36,523 bases of DNA, taken from the NCBI GenBank assembly GCA_963727835.1, contig CAVSIB010000017.1, positions 1 through 36,523 on the forward strand, in the 5' to 3' direction. The position numbers were made by a program, and so were the translations under genes. Shown piece by piece: positions 1 through 6,850 of the stretch. The stretch comes from G026625185 sp963727835 (GTDB lineage: Bacteria > Desulfobacterota > WTBG01 > JAGOGO01). Every line of letters begins with the position of its first letter. The first letter of the stretch is position 1. The notes under the pieces were generated by a model. That model made no database searches and was not told the origin of the DNA. It saw only the letters and a list, made by a program, of their open reading frames with translations.

Positions 1-187
1 GACCATTAAATCGGGATTTGGACATTAGTCTTTTTCACCCTGTTGGTTATCGCTGCGGGAATGTATAAAGTTAATTTTAGAAGTCGGTTGATTGAATGGC
101 TACACGTGTTACCTTACGGTATATGCAGCAGGGTTGCATGGATGTGCACCAAGTTCATTAGTAGTAACATCATATTCAATATAAACA
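1..187. other. left edge, no secure gene
   Basis: On the plus strand, bases 10 to about 70 read as a short hydrophobic stretch (FFTLLVIAAGMYK) that could be the end of a membrane-protein segment. It runs into unremarkable sequence without a start signal. A 75-codon open frame continues to 270 but overlaps the better-supported minus-strand gene that ends at 188, so I do not call it. Confidence 0.3.
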
Positions 188-541
188 TTAAGCTTTCGAA
201 AGAATGCTTGCAATCAAAACATCCCTACAATCTCCCGATGCGGAAAGAAATAGAGGTGGTTTGGTACTAAAAACCTCGAAAAGGGTACCCTGTTCAAATG
301 CCTCAACCACGACTATTTGCCCAGTGAAGGTTTGGTGAGTTTGCTGGCTTGGCTGGGAAGTTTGCGAGCTTTGCTGTCGCTGGATTGGACGGAATGGATG
401 GAACTGTGCGAACTTTATATTTCCACAGTTGTTTTCAGCTACCGCTGGAAATGTCAAGCCAGCAATGATGCTGCACACCAATACTGCTATAATCAGAAGT
501 CCCTTCATCCCAACGCTTTGATTGTTCGCTATTGCTTTCAT
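188..541 (-). CDS. small secreted hypothetical protein
   Basis: Not recognised. The 117-residue product has a basic start, a hydrophobic core (residues about 13-30, GLLIIAVLVCSIIAG) and an AVAEN-like signal-peptidase site near residue 35, so export is likely. The mature part is rich in Gln, Ser and Thr around residues 55-72, like a flexible linker, and ends with two Cys-containing stretches. The start is well supported: AGGAGG lies about nine bases upstream of the ATG. It is the first complete gene of the accessory region and has no obvious operon partner. Confidence 0.6.
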   Translation of the reverse strand: MKAIANNQSVGMKGLLIIAVLVCSIIAGLTFPAVAENNCGNIKFAQFHPFRPIQRQQSSQTSQPSQQTHQTFTGQIVVVEAFEQGTLFEVFSTKPPLFLSASGDCRDVLIASILSKA

Positions 542-914
542 TTTACTTACCTCCTAAAAAATAAGAGTTTATAAGATATTTCCCAATAGCCGCACAATAA
601 ACGCATTCGGCACAGACGAAGTCCTGCAGGGCAGGATTTTGAGTGTCCCGTTTTGTGCCGTTGTTATGCGGGGTTATTACTCCATTTCCTTACTTTTCCC
701 TCAACAGGTTTTTTTATTTCTTCTTCATTTTTCCCTTCCTTTCTTCCTTTGTAACTCATTCTACTATACCACAAACATAATCGAAGCTCCTAGGGCAACA
801 CAGAGCTTCTCAGGGGCGTAGACTTGTACCCTCCTTGGTTTGCTTAAGGGAAAAACAACGCTTTTGAATCAATGGAAATTCAGATTATCCATTAGGAAGG
901 ATATTTAATTATTT
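542..914. other. intergenic region with one copy of a dispersed repeat
   Basis: No convincing gene. A pyrimidine-rich stretch runs from about 690 to 760. Positions 761-816 hold the minus-strand copy of a repeat that recurs on the plus strand at 7999-8054. Confidence 0.5.
761..816 (-). repeat. dispersed repeat, copy 1 (inverted relative to 7999-8054)
   Basis: Read on the minus strand, the first 35 bases match 7999-8033 at 30 positions, and all five differences are transitions. Similarity continues more weakly through GGTATA to 761. The copy contains a 7-bp inverted repeat, GAAGCTC/GAGCTTC. The two copies point toward each other across about 7.2 kb of small accessory genes. Confidence 0.7.
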
Positions 915-1346
915 TCAGATTAACAAAGCCATACCTGGTTCGAGGAGGTCTATTTCATTTGCACTAGTCTTGGATAGGTCAATAATCCGTTCCTTTGCAA
1001 ATGGGCCACGGTCATTGATAATCACAGTAGTTTTTTTTCCGTTTTCTAAATTCGTAACTTGGACTTTGGTTCCAAAAGGAAGGTTTCGGTGGGCCGCTCA
1101 CCGTGCATACATATCATAGGTTGTACCATTTGAGGTTTTTTTGCCGTGAAATTCTTTCCCATACCAAGAAGCAACTCCTTGTTCTTTATAATCTGTTTTT
1201 TTTTGGAGAGGAAAATAGACTTTTTCTCCTGTCAGATAAGGAGGTGGTAAATCTTCTTTATTTGGGAAAGAATCTGATGTGGAAGAACTGGGAATCAATA
1301 AGAAGAGAAAAGCAATACCGAGTAAAAAAAATAATCCTGATTTCAC
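915..1346 (-). pseudogene. rlpA: RlpA-like double-psi beta-barrel protein with in-frame TGA
   Basis: RlpA-family proteins bind or cleave glycan strands at the division septum. Here a GTG start follows AGGAGG at 8 bases. A signal-peptide-like segment covers residues 1-23 and the family motif GVASWYGKEFHGKKTSNG starts near residue 57. After YDMYAR comes TGA, and the same frame continues with AAHRNLPFGTKVQVTN, then IINDRGPF and RIIDLSKTSA, ending at 915. Together the two halves make a normal compact RlpA of about 143 residues. Family members have roughly LT where this gene has R-stop, which fits two compensating indels (CTGACG to CGGTGA). TGA ends several intact genes in this window, so recoding is unlikely. 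The gene is damaged or the sequence is wrong here. Confidence 0.8.
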
Positions 1347-1808
1347 AGTCGTTTCCTCCTTTTTTTATATTTTTCTTAATATGAAAAAATTTAAACCACA
1401 ATGTTGCAACAGGAGCACGGACCAATCCAATAAACGTTTTTTTAATTTTTATTATATTATCTAGATAATATAAATTATCTGAACAATATTAATGTGTATA
1501 TGACAAACTCCGACATAATTACTATGACGATGTCTTGGAACCAAGCTATAGGACTAAAGGGAAAAATGAAGAGGAAAAGTAGTTATTCTGGAGAGGAAGT
1601 ATTTTTTAAAATTTATTATTTTTCGTTTAAGAACGAATTCAAGCTTTTTGTTGTCTCTCATTACACCTATCTTTACCTCTGTATTCGGTTCTCCCATTAT
1701 ACTGCCAGCCATTTCCTAAAAGTCTTTCTTCGGTATATTATTGACCTCATTAATTTTATCCCCTATTAGTAATCAGATTATAGTGGTCATCCTGTACAGA
1801 TAAGCTTA
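1347..1808. other. AT-rich intergenic region
   Basis: No gene supported. It contains an AT-rich palindromic patch near 1455-1475 (ATTATCTAGATAAT). A 91-codon open frame at 1494-1769 lacks a ribosome-binding site and a protein-like composition. Confidence 0.4.
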
Positions 1809-2084
1809 TTAAATTGACAAAACGTTGTTGATAGAACCGAAGTTATTAAAAACTGTTTGTTCATTGTTGGAGTCGTTCCACCATTCTCTGTCAACAAAAA
1901 ACTTATACTCATACCTTCCTGGAGCAATGTAAATCGTTTTGCTCCACACTCCCTTTTTATCTTTCATCATAAGGTGAGCTTTGGAATTCCAGTTATTGAA
2001 ATCACCCATAAGGCTCACCTTCTGGGCGTCTGGAGCCTCTAATGCAAATGATACTCTTTTCTTTTTTGTTATCCACATTGTCAT
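1809..2084 (-). CDS. CBM48/AMPK-type glycogen-binding domain protein
   Basis: A 91-residue stand-alone early-set domain like the N-terminal domain of isoamylases and branching enzymes and the AMPK beta subunit. Diagnostic features are VSFALEAPDAQKVSLMGDFN, NNWN, WSKTIYIAPGRYEYKFFVD and the following W-W-N-D. In the family the tryptophans stack on alpha-glucan chains. There is no catalytic domain, signal peptide or membrane segment, so it is probably a cytosolic glycogen-binding or scaffold module. An AAAGGTG lies upstream of the first ATG; a second ATG two codons downstream is also possible. No glycogen-metabolism genes are nearby. Confidence 0.8.
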   Translation of the reverse strand: MTMWITKKKRVSFALEAPDAQKVSLMGDFNNWNSKAHLMMKDKKGVWSKTIYIAPGRYEYKFFVDREWWNDSNNEQTVFNNFGSINNVLSI

Positions 2085-2235
2085 TGCTTCACACCTTTCT
2101 TGTAAAAAAATCAGCTGAGATTCCCTATATCAAAATCATTAGGGCTAATACCACCCCATAATTAGCTGAAAAACTATATTAATATTGTTTGGAAAAATTA
2201 GTCTCTGGAAATGGTTCACTTTAAGTCTATTTTGG

Positions 2236-2273
2236 TCTGTTTAGTTCTGTCTACTATACAAAAACTAAACAGA
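2236..2273. promoter_or_regulatory. 11-bp inverted repeat between the NifX-like and CBM48 genes
   Basis: TCTGTTTAGTT at 2236-2246 and its exact complement at 2263-2273 are separated by 16 bases. It lies 3' of the NifX-like gene and about 150 bp upstream of the CBM48 gene. No U-run follows on either strand, so it is either an atypical terminator or an operator. Confidence 0.5.
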
Positions 2274-2298
2274 TTAAACTTTTAACACTTATTTTAAC

Positions 2299-2664
2299 TT
2301 AACCATTATGACATCCATGCTGATGCTCTTGGCATGCAATTCCTGAATCTTCTAAGTGTCCAGCAAGCCAATTTTTTGCAACCATTTTAACATCACCAGA
2401 GCAACCTCGTAAAACTTTTATTCCATGACTGCTCAAAACATGAACAGCCCCTTCCCCCATATTGCCCGCCAACATTAAATCGACACCCATTTGAGATAAT
2501 GTCTGGGCAATATTCGATTTACAGCCACAACCTACTGGAGACTTAACGATATCTTCCGAAATTATCTCTTTCTTATCATTAACGGTGAATACTGTAAAAT
2601 ACTCACAATGACCAAAATGATTGTCTACCTTATTTTCATTTGATGGCACTGCTATTTTCTGCAT
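2299..2664 (-). CDS. NifX/NifB-type iron-molybdenum cofactor family protein
   Basis: Member of the dinitrogenase iron-molybdenum cofactor biosynthesis family (NifX, NafY, MTH1175-like; PF02579), an RNase H-like fold that can carry metal clusters. Seen here: the opening MQKIAVPSNENKVDNHFGHC, the GCGCKS segment, the glycine-rich VDLMLAGNMGEGAVHVLSSH, and a C-terminal Cys/His tail (IACQEHQHGCHNG) suited to metal binding. At 121 residues it has the usual length. The start overlaps the end of the DUF134 gene by 13 bases, so translation is probably coupled. No nif genes are visible; such stand-alone members usually serve general metal or Fe-S handling. Confidence 0.85.
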   Translation of the reverse strand: MQKIAVPSNENKVDNHFGHCEYFTVFTVNDKKEIISEDIVKSPVGCGCKSNIAQTLSQMGVDLMLAGNMGEGAVHVLSSHGIKVLRGCSGDVKMVAKNWLAGHLEDSGIACQEHQHGCHNG

Positions 2665-3023
2665 GCTTTTTCTCCTGAGATTAAATTTTTACAGCCCGAA
2701 TTATTCTTTTTACATTTAAATCTTTTCATATCCCCAATTTCAACTTTACCTCCTTCAATTTTTAATGCTTTCCCATAAATTAACGCATCAGCAATTTTTT
2801 TGTGTGCAGAATCAATTATTCGACCGAATGTTTGACGTGAAATATCCATTTTATTGGCAGCTTGTTCCTGATACAACCCTTCAAAATCCGCAAGTTTTAT
2901 TGTTTCAAGTTCATCTAACGTCAAAGTAACCTCTTCCAGAAGAGAAGATGGTATTCCTTTCGGTTTATAATAATTTATATCGGGCACGCAGCCAATTTTT
3001 CTACAACACTTAGGTCTTGACAT
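2652..3023 (-). CDS. DUF134/UPF0251 family DNA-binding protein
   Basis: A 123-residue protein of the DUF134 family, a small sigma-70 region 4-like helix-turn-helix group often paired with PF02579 proteins, as here. Residues 32-50 (VTLTLDELETIKLADFEGL) and the recognition-helix region MDISRQTFGRIIDSAHKKI (residues 59-77) are characteristic. Cys 6, 7 and 12 near the start, with further Cys in the tail, may bind a metal or cluster. It is the promoter-proximal gene of the pair. A nested palindrome begins 17 bases upstream of its start, which suggests autoregulation. Confidence 0.85.
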   Translation of the reverse strand: MSRPKCCRKIGCVPDINYYKPKGIPSSLLEEVTLTLDELETIKLADFEGLYQEQAANKMDISRQTFGRIIDSAHKKIADALIYGKALKIEGGKVEIGDMKRFKCKKNNSGCKNLISGEKACRK

Positions 3024-3039
3024 ATTTATAATCTCAATA

Positions 3040-3086
3040 ATTGTTTATTATTAGCATATGCTCATAATAAGTCAAGAATAAACAAT
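3040..3086 (-). promoter_or_regulatory. nested palindromic operator upstream of DUF134 gene
   Basis: The inner element at 3045-3070 is a 26-bp near-perfect palindrome centred on AGCATATGCT with TTATTA/TAATAA arms. It sits inside an outer exact inverted repeat, ATTGTTTATT at 3040-3049 and AATAAACAAT at 3077-3086. Its position directly before a DNA-binding-protein gene fits an autoregulatory operator. Confidence 0.6.
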
Positions 3087-3210
3087 CAATATATTTTTTT
3101 ATAATGATTTCAATATATTATAAAATATAAAATGTAACTACGGTTGTTCTTTCAGCTTTTTTCTTGCCTGTTTTTAAAATTACCAATATTATTTAGATAA
3201 TATATATGAT

Positions 3211-3242
3211 ACCAATGGTACAAACTCCAAACATAAAGGAGT
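3211..3242 (+). repeat. short hairpin motif, copy 1
   Basis: ACTCC (3224-3228), loop AAACATAAA, GGAGT (3238-3242), preceded by GGTACAA. It recurs at 3774-3798 with the same loop and a changed base pair in the stem. A promoter-like TTGCCT-N17-TATTAT lies upstream, at about 3168-3196. No gene follows on this strand except a possible 7-codon ORF. Confidence 0.4.
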
Positions 3243-3301
3243 GAGAAAAAAAATGGAGAGAAAGATTAGGGCGTAGCCGATTCAAGTTTCGATAAGCAAA
3301 C

Positions 3302-3538
3302 CTAGAAACCATATTTATATGGTCTAACCAATTTAAATCTCCCAGGAGGTAATAGCTCAAATAATTCAGAACTTCCTGTATGATTCCCTACCCTGTGCTT
3401 GTACAAAAATGAATTATAAGTCCCCTCCTTAAAACCTGGACAAGCATCCTTAAAAGCTTCTTTCGAAAAAGGTTCCTTAAGACAACCATTTTTCACTGCC
3501 CCAATTAAGCACTTATAAACCTTATGGGTTGCACCCAT
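3302..3538 (-). CDS. small conserved-looking hypothetical protein
   Basis: Not assigned to a named family. The 78-residue product is soluble and basic, with no signal peptide or membrane segment. Its sequence is compact and protein-like: KVYKCLIGAVKNGCLKEPFS, KDACPGFKEGTYNSFLYKHR, then SELFELLPPGRFKLVRPYKYGF. The KEAFKDACP..GTYNSFLYKHR part looks like a small winged-helix or HTH-type fold, but that is a guess. It is isolated, with more than 300 bases of AT-rich sequence upstream. Confidence 0.55.
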   Translation of the reverse strand: MGATHKVYKCLIGAVKNGCLKEPFSKEAFKDACPGFKEGTYNSFLYKHRVGNHTGSSELFELLPPGRFKLVRPYKYGF

Positions 3539-3721
3539 TACTTCTTCCTTTTGGTTTAAAAGGCAATACTTTGTTGGTTCAATTTAGAAATAATTAAAAC
3601 CCAAGAATGACTAAAAGTCAAGAATAATCAAAATGATTAAAGCTTAAACAAAGGCTGTTTATTTCTTCTTTATTAAAGATCAATCTGATCTTATTTTCAG
3701 CAATCGGTTAAATATTTAGAC

Positions 3722-3749
3722 TTGACTTTTATAAAATTGTCTATATGAT
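3722..3749 (+). promoter_or_regulatory. candidate sigma-70 promoter for the recombinase leader
   Basis: TTGACT, 16-bp AT-rich spacer, TATGAT. The -10 overlaps an imperfect palindrome (ATGATTTATATCAT), which could be an operator. Confidence 0.45.
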
Positions 3750-3773
3750 TTATATCATCTTTATAATATGTAT

Positions 3774-3799
3774 GGCTCAAACTCTAAACATAAAAGAGA
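3774..3799 (+). repeat. short hairpin motif, copy 2
   Basis: GCTCAAACTCT, loop AAACATAAA, AGAG. Compared with 3211-3242 the loop is identical, and the closing pair next to it changes from C-G to T-A, which preserves pairing. Confidence 0.4.
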
Positions 3800-3908
3800 T
3801 TTTCTATCGAGTTTTGGCTTTTGAGAGCCAAAAAACCCTTTGTTTACCGTTCCAATCCACCCTGAAAACTCAATAGAAAACTTTGTTTAAGCAGAAAGGA
3901 CAGGCGAA

Positions 3909-4598
3909 ATGAGAACCCATCAGCACCGAAACATCCTCGATTTCCCAGCTCAGGAAGCCCCTAGGAAGCAGGGGAAGAGAGAGCGGATGAGGAATGTTGA
4001 CGGAATAAAGTACTTCAACGCCAAACAGATAAAGCTCATCAGAAGAGAAGCCAGAGACCAAGCTGAGATTGACGAGAGGAAGGGGAAAGTTACTGGGATC
4101 AGGGAGTGGATGGCGATCGACCTTTTGACTTCCACTGGTCTCCGTGTCTCCGAAGCCGCCAATCTCAGGTGTGGCGATCTCAAGCTCGGCTACGGGGAAA
4201 GCAAGGTTTTTGTCAGGGAAGGCAAAGGACAAATATCGGGAAGTATCGTTGTCAACGAATCCCTGAAAAAGCACCTGAAACAGTTCTTGAGCTGGAAAAG
4301 AGATAATGGGGAACCGACAGGGGAAGATGATTATCTCTTTGCAGGGCAAAGAGGAAGCTGGACGAGCCAGGCGATCCAGCAGATCGTTAAAAAGTATCTC
4401 AAGAAGCTCAATCTCTATGAGCGAGGGAAATCAGTCCACACCTTGAGGCATTCCTACGCAGTTGAGCTTTATTCCAAGGAGAAAGACCTTAGAGTCGTCC
4501 AAAAGCAACTAAGGCACATTTCTATTCAATCCACCCTTGTTTATGCCGATGTGACCGATGAGAGCATCAGCGAGCAGATTAAGGGACTCTGGAATTAA
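3909..4598 (+). CDS. tyrosine recombinase (XerC/phage integrase family), short
   Basis: Site-specific DNA recombinase with a complete catalytic domain: Arg79 in TGLRVSEA, Lys106 in EGKGQ, His177/Arg180 in HTLRH, His203 in LRHIS and nucleophile Tyr212 in STLVYADVT. At 229 residues it lacks most of the N-terminal SAM-like core-binding domain of XerC/D and phage integrases, so it is a minimal or truncated form. AAAGGA lies upstream of the ATG. A promoter and hairpin precede it and a small ribbon-helix-helix gene follows within 25 bases, so the two may be co-expressed. Likely role: mobility of the accessory segment or cassette inversion. Confidence 0.85.
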   Translation: MRTHQHRNILDFPAQEAPRKQGKRERMRNVDGIKYFNAKQIKLIRREARDQAEIDERKGKVTGIREWMAIDLLTSTGLRVSEAANLRCGDLKLGYGESKVFVREGKGQISGSIVVNESLKKHLKQFLSWKRDNGEPTGEDDYLFAGQRGSWTSQAIQQIVKKYLKKLNLYERGKSVHTLRHSYAVELYSKEKDLRVVQKQLRHISIQSTLVYADVTDESISEQIKGLWN

Positions 4599-4619
4599 TC
4601 GGAAAGGAGAAAACCTGTA

Positions 4620-4831
4620 GTGAAAGAAGGAAAGGAAAAGCCAAAAGTTTAAGGAGGAAAGGAAGAGCTAAAACTGAGGAAAACATTGACATTGTAAAGA
4701 GGGCAAAAATCGGGGTCTCGATTGATATGTTTATCTGGAGAAGGCTGAGGGCACTTGCGATAAAGGAAGGAAAACTGACAGGGGAACTGCTGGATAAAGC
4801 GATTGAAGAATACCTCCAGAAGCACGAATGA
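4620..4831 (+). pseudogene. small ribbon-helix-helix-like protein, frameshifted
   Basis: A GTG start behind GGAAAGGAG opens a 10-codon frame (VKEGKEKPKV) that stops at TAA. One frame over, the sequence continues smoothly through RRKGRAKTEENIDIVKRAK to VSIDMFIWRRLRALAIKEGK and ends at 4831. The segment from residue 35 on looks like a ribbon-helix-helix or plasmid-partition-type DNA-binding domain. One extra A in the A4 run at 4641-4644 would give an intact 70-residue protein. The alternatives are sequencing error, decay, or translational slippage. It directly follows the recombinase and might regulate it. Confidence 0.5.
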
Positions 4832-5037
4832 CCGTGGCGATACCTTCCCCTCGGTTAATCTGGAACAGCACCCCTTTGTTTGATATGCCCTTTCACCTGT
4901 GTGGCACCACAAATTTCTCCAGCAACTCAAAGGGAAGGTGTCTGACCCCCTTTTTTCTTATACTGTCAACTTATCTCCGTCTTCTCGCAGATTAGATTAT
5001 CGGCAAAACCAAGTCAAGGTGTGGAAGGTTGTGAGTG
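4832..5037. other. intergenic region
   Basis: No gene or clear signal seen. A CCTTCCC/GGGAAGG inverted pair spans about 4843-4936. Confidence 0.3.
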
Positions 5038-5133
5038 ATGATCTGGTTTATATTGGTTAGTGGGTTGGTTATCGGAGCTGGTTGTTGCGGTAGTTATCGC
5101 ACCATTCTTGCCTTACTCATTTACTCACAGTGA
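5038..5133 (+). CDS. possible 31-residue membrane peptide
   Basis: ATG preceded by GGAAGG about ten bases upstream. The product is almost wholly hydrophobic (MIWFILVSGLVIGAG, then CCGSY and TILALLIYSQ), enough for one membrane span. Its TGA is the first three bases of the repeat at 5131. It may be one of the small membrane proteins in this stretch, or chance; no family recognised. Confidence 0.35.
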   Translation: MIWFILVSGLVIGAGCCGSYRTILALLIYSQ

Positions 5134-5183
5134 GGTCTAGGGTGTTCCTTATCGAGCGTTGACAAATCTTCGGGTTTTTTTAT
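5131..5183 (+). repeat. 53-bp intergenic repeat, copy 1
   Basis: Matches 6588-6640 at 50 of 53 positions. It contains TTGACA (5159-5164), and a -10-like TATAGT begins at 5181 after 16 bp, so it can act as a promoter for the coiled-coil gene at 5221. A T-rich tract precedes the -10. Confidence 0.7.
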
Positions 5184-5186
5184 AGT
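5159..5186 (+). promoter_or_regulatory. sigma-70-like promoter within repeat copy 1
   Basis: TTGACA, 16-bp spacer containing CTTCGGG and a T-run, TATAGT. It sits about 35 bp upstream of the next start codon. Confidence 0.45.
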
Positions 5187-5220
5187 TATTTCAAAAGGAT
5201 CTAAAAGGAGAGAAGAGGAT

Positions 5221-5547
5221 ATGAAAGAAGGGCTTTTTGAATTCATTAAAACGCATTGGAAATTCTTGCTAATTGCTATTTTTATTTTTTTTATTATGAA
5301 TGAATTAATTATGATTGATAGGCAACTCAATTACATTGAATCGGATGTCCGTTCCCTTAAATCGAAGGTCAGTTCAGTTGAATCGGATGTTAGTTCCCTT
5401 GAATCGAAGGTCAGGCACCATAAATCGGATGCCAGTTTCGTTGAATTGAAAGTCAGTGACCTTGAATCGAATGTCAGTTCCCTTGAATTGAAGGTCAGTG
5501 ACCTTGAATCGGAACTCAGTTCCCTTAGGTTCAGTTACCGCAGGTAA
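5221..5547 (+). CDS. membrane-anchored heptad-repeat coiled-coil protein
   Basis: A 108-residue protein with a short N-terminal segment, one strongly hydrophobic helix (residues 14-31, WKFLLIAIFIFFIMNELI) and then about nine consecutive heptads (IESDVRS, LKSKVSS, VESDVSS, LESKVRH and so on) to the end. The coding DNA is itself a degenerate 21-bp tandem repeat (5338-5530), so the coil probably grew by unequal duplication. AAAAGGAG lies upstream of the ATG. No enzyme domain is present. It may be a short signal-anchored spacer or oligomerisation rod; function unknown. Confidence 0.6.
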   Translation: MKEGLFEFIKTHWKFLLIAIFIFFIMNELIMIDRQLNYIESDVRSLKSKVSSVESDVSSLESKVRHHKSDASFVELKVSDLESNVSSLELKVSDLESELSSLRFSYRR

Positions 5548-5595
5548 AAGGAGTGGATAGGAATAAACAAACGAAAAGGGTTTTTCAGGCTTACT

Positions 5596-6068
5596 TTGAT
5601 GTTCTCGCTTTTATGCGGAGCGTTAACTCTATACTTCTCGGTCTCTAAGGAAATTAAAAGTGGGGATGTTTTTTGTGATAGATGGGTTGAGCTTTCGCCC
5701 CCAGACGACTGGAAGAACAAAACGCATCAGGAAAAATTGGATGAAAAGTTGAAAGGTTTTGTTTTTTCCCAATGGCAGGGCTTTGCCGATCCCCAATGGT
5801 CTCAGTCCGTTGATTTTGACCCTTGGAGTCAAAAGAATACAAAAATGATGAAAGAGGTACAAACCTCTGAACTGGAAAAATAATAAGGGCTGCCGATAAA
5901 GGATTAAACTATCGAATCTACCTCGACCCCGAATATGGAAAAATCAGTCTTTTTATTTTAAAAGCATTTATCATTGGATTTGCTTCCGTTTGGTTAATCT
6001 ATGCAGTTATAAGATGGGTTGTAATAGGCTTTATCACAAGAGGTTTTCAAGATAAAAGCACCCCATAG
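5596..6068 (+). pseudogene. two-span membrane protein, frameshifted
   Basis: Not recognised by name. The first frame (TTG/ATG start near 5596) has a hydrophobic helix (LCGALTLYFSV) and a soluble region with DRWVELSPPDDWKNK, KLKGFVFSQWQGFADPQW and DFDPWSQ, ending at TAA 5881. In another frame the sequence resumes as IIRAADKGLNYRIYLDPEYG, then a second helix (LFILKAFIIGFASVWLIYAV) and a charged tail ending at 6068. One more A in the A5 run at 5876-5880 joins the parts into about 157 residues. The true start may be upstream, near an AAAAGGAG at 5547-5553, because the frame stays open from there. Confidence 0.55.
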
Positions 6069-6110
6069 AAGACCATAGTTCCTAAATAAAAAAGCAAGAG
6101 GAGCATTGAA

Positions 6111-6528
6111 ATGAAAAAATTACTCTTTGCATTATTTTTTACCATCATAGTTGTTTCAAAAGTAAATGCTCAAAGCACTTTGGCTTTACAAGAGAAGTGT
6201 GCAGAAGGAGCAAAGAAGTTCTTTTTTTGATAATGGATATTACTTCGATGAAACTTTTGGAATTTTTAAATCGGTATCGAATTACACCAGCTACTACAAT
6301 AAAAAATTAGATAAATGTTTTATAAGAATAGATTCAATGAATACCGAAAAAAATAAAAAAGGGGAATTTTTCCAATATCATTATTTATATGATGTTTTTC
6401 AAGAAAAAGAATATGGTGCTTTTTGTTTTGATAACGCGGGACATATATGGATAGGCTATGTAGGAGATAAAAAATGTGGTTCATTTCAGGAATTTGAAAA
6501 TCTCATAAAGCCATATATGGAAGAATAA
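6111..6528 (+). pseudogene. secreted hypothetical protein, frameshifted in a T7 run
   Basis: An ATG behind AGAGGAG opens a clear signal peptide (MKKLLFALFFTIIVVSKVNA) and continues QSTLALQEKCAEGAKKFFF before TGA TAA. Shifting frame in the T7 tract at 6222-6228 gives FDNGYYFDETFGIFKSVSNY, then YYNKKLDKCFIRID, EYGAFCFDNAGH and a clean end at 6528. With six Ts the gene would encode 138 residues. The mature part has paired Cys and many aromatics, as in small periplasmic proteins; no family named. It belongs with the neighbouring small exported proteins. Confidence 0.65.
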
Positions 6529-6567
6529 AAGGTAGTGAGAGGATGTTTTTTATTGGAAAAACAAATT

Positions 6568-6638
6568 CCCGAAGATTCCCAGAACCGTGAGGTCTAGAGC
6601 GTTCCTTAACGAGCGTTGACAAATCTTCGGGTTTTTTT
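6568..6638 (+). terminator. long-loop terminator-like inverted repeat
   Basis: CCCGAAGATT (6568-6577) pairs exactly with AATCTTCGGG (6622-6631), followed by seven Ts. The 44-base loop is unusually long. The right arm lies inside repeat copy 2; copy 1 at 5131 lacks the left arm. Confidence 0.4.
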
Positions 6639-6640
6639 AT
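6588..6640 (+). repeat. 53-bp intergenic repeat, copy 2
   Basis: Three mismatches relative to 5131-5183. It contains TTGACA (6616-6621), 16 bp, then TATGGA, so it may carry a weaker promoter. It precedes the small membrane gene at 6669 and the Adhesin_E pair. Confidence 0.7.
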
Positions 6641-6668
6641 GGAGGTGAGTTATTCATTGAGGCGGGTT

Positions 6669-6849
6669 ATGAATAAAAAAACAAAAATTGTTACCCTTTC
6701 TTGTTGTAATAGTTGCCGTTTCTTTTTTGGGTCGTCGAATTGGTTTTACATCCTCATTACCCCTGTTCCGAGAGGTGCTATTCGTATTTCTATTATTGAT
6801 AATGATTGGGGGTGGTTTGGTTTATCTTTTTAAAAAAAAGAGAAGTTAA
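6669..6849 (+). pseudogene. 59-residue two-helix membrane protein, frameshifted in an A7 run
   Basis: ATG AAT AAA AAA opens the frame. Removing one A from the A7 tract at 6675-6681 gives MNKKQKLLPFLVVIVAVSFL, then GRRIGFTSSLPLFRE and a second helix (VLFVFLLLIMIGGGLVYLF) with a basic end KKKRS and TAA at 6847-6849. The uncorrected frame gives an implausible Cys-rich product. The stop lies one base before the next ATG, so it looks like the first gene of an operon with the Adhesin_E genes. Function unknown. Confidence 0.55.
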
Positions 6850-6850
6850 T

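Larger units (their letters stand above)
3539..3908. other. intergenic region with promoter and hairpin upstream of the recombinase
   Basis: Holds a candidate sigma-70 promoter on the plus strand (TTGACT 3722-3727, 16-bp spacer, TATGAT 3744-3749) and the second hairpin motif at 3774-3798. About 110 bp of leader then precede the recombinase gene at 3909. No coding potential seen. Confidence 0.45.

Noticed and set aside
1098..1346. Stop-codon reassignment or selenocysteine at the rlpA TGA
   Set aside because: TGA terminates other intact genes here (IS110 transposase, rpsF, bioD), and no SECIS-like hairpin or Cys/Sec site is expected at that position in RlpA.
1494..1769. 91-codon plus-strand open frame
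   Set aside because: No ribosome-binding site, AT-driven composition and no domain pattern; likely chance in AT-rich DNA.
4649..4930. Minus-strand 93-codon frame opposite the RHH-like gene
   Set aside because: Cys/Ser/Arg-rich with no start signal; the plus strand has the credible small DNA-binding protein.
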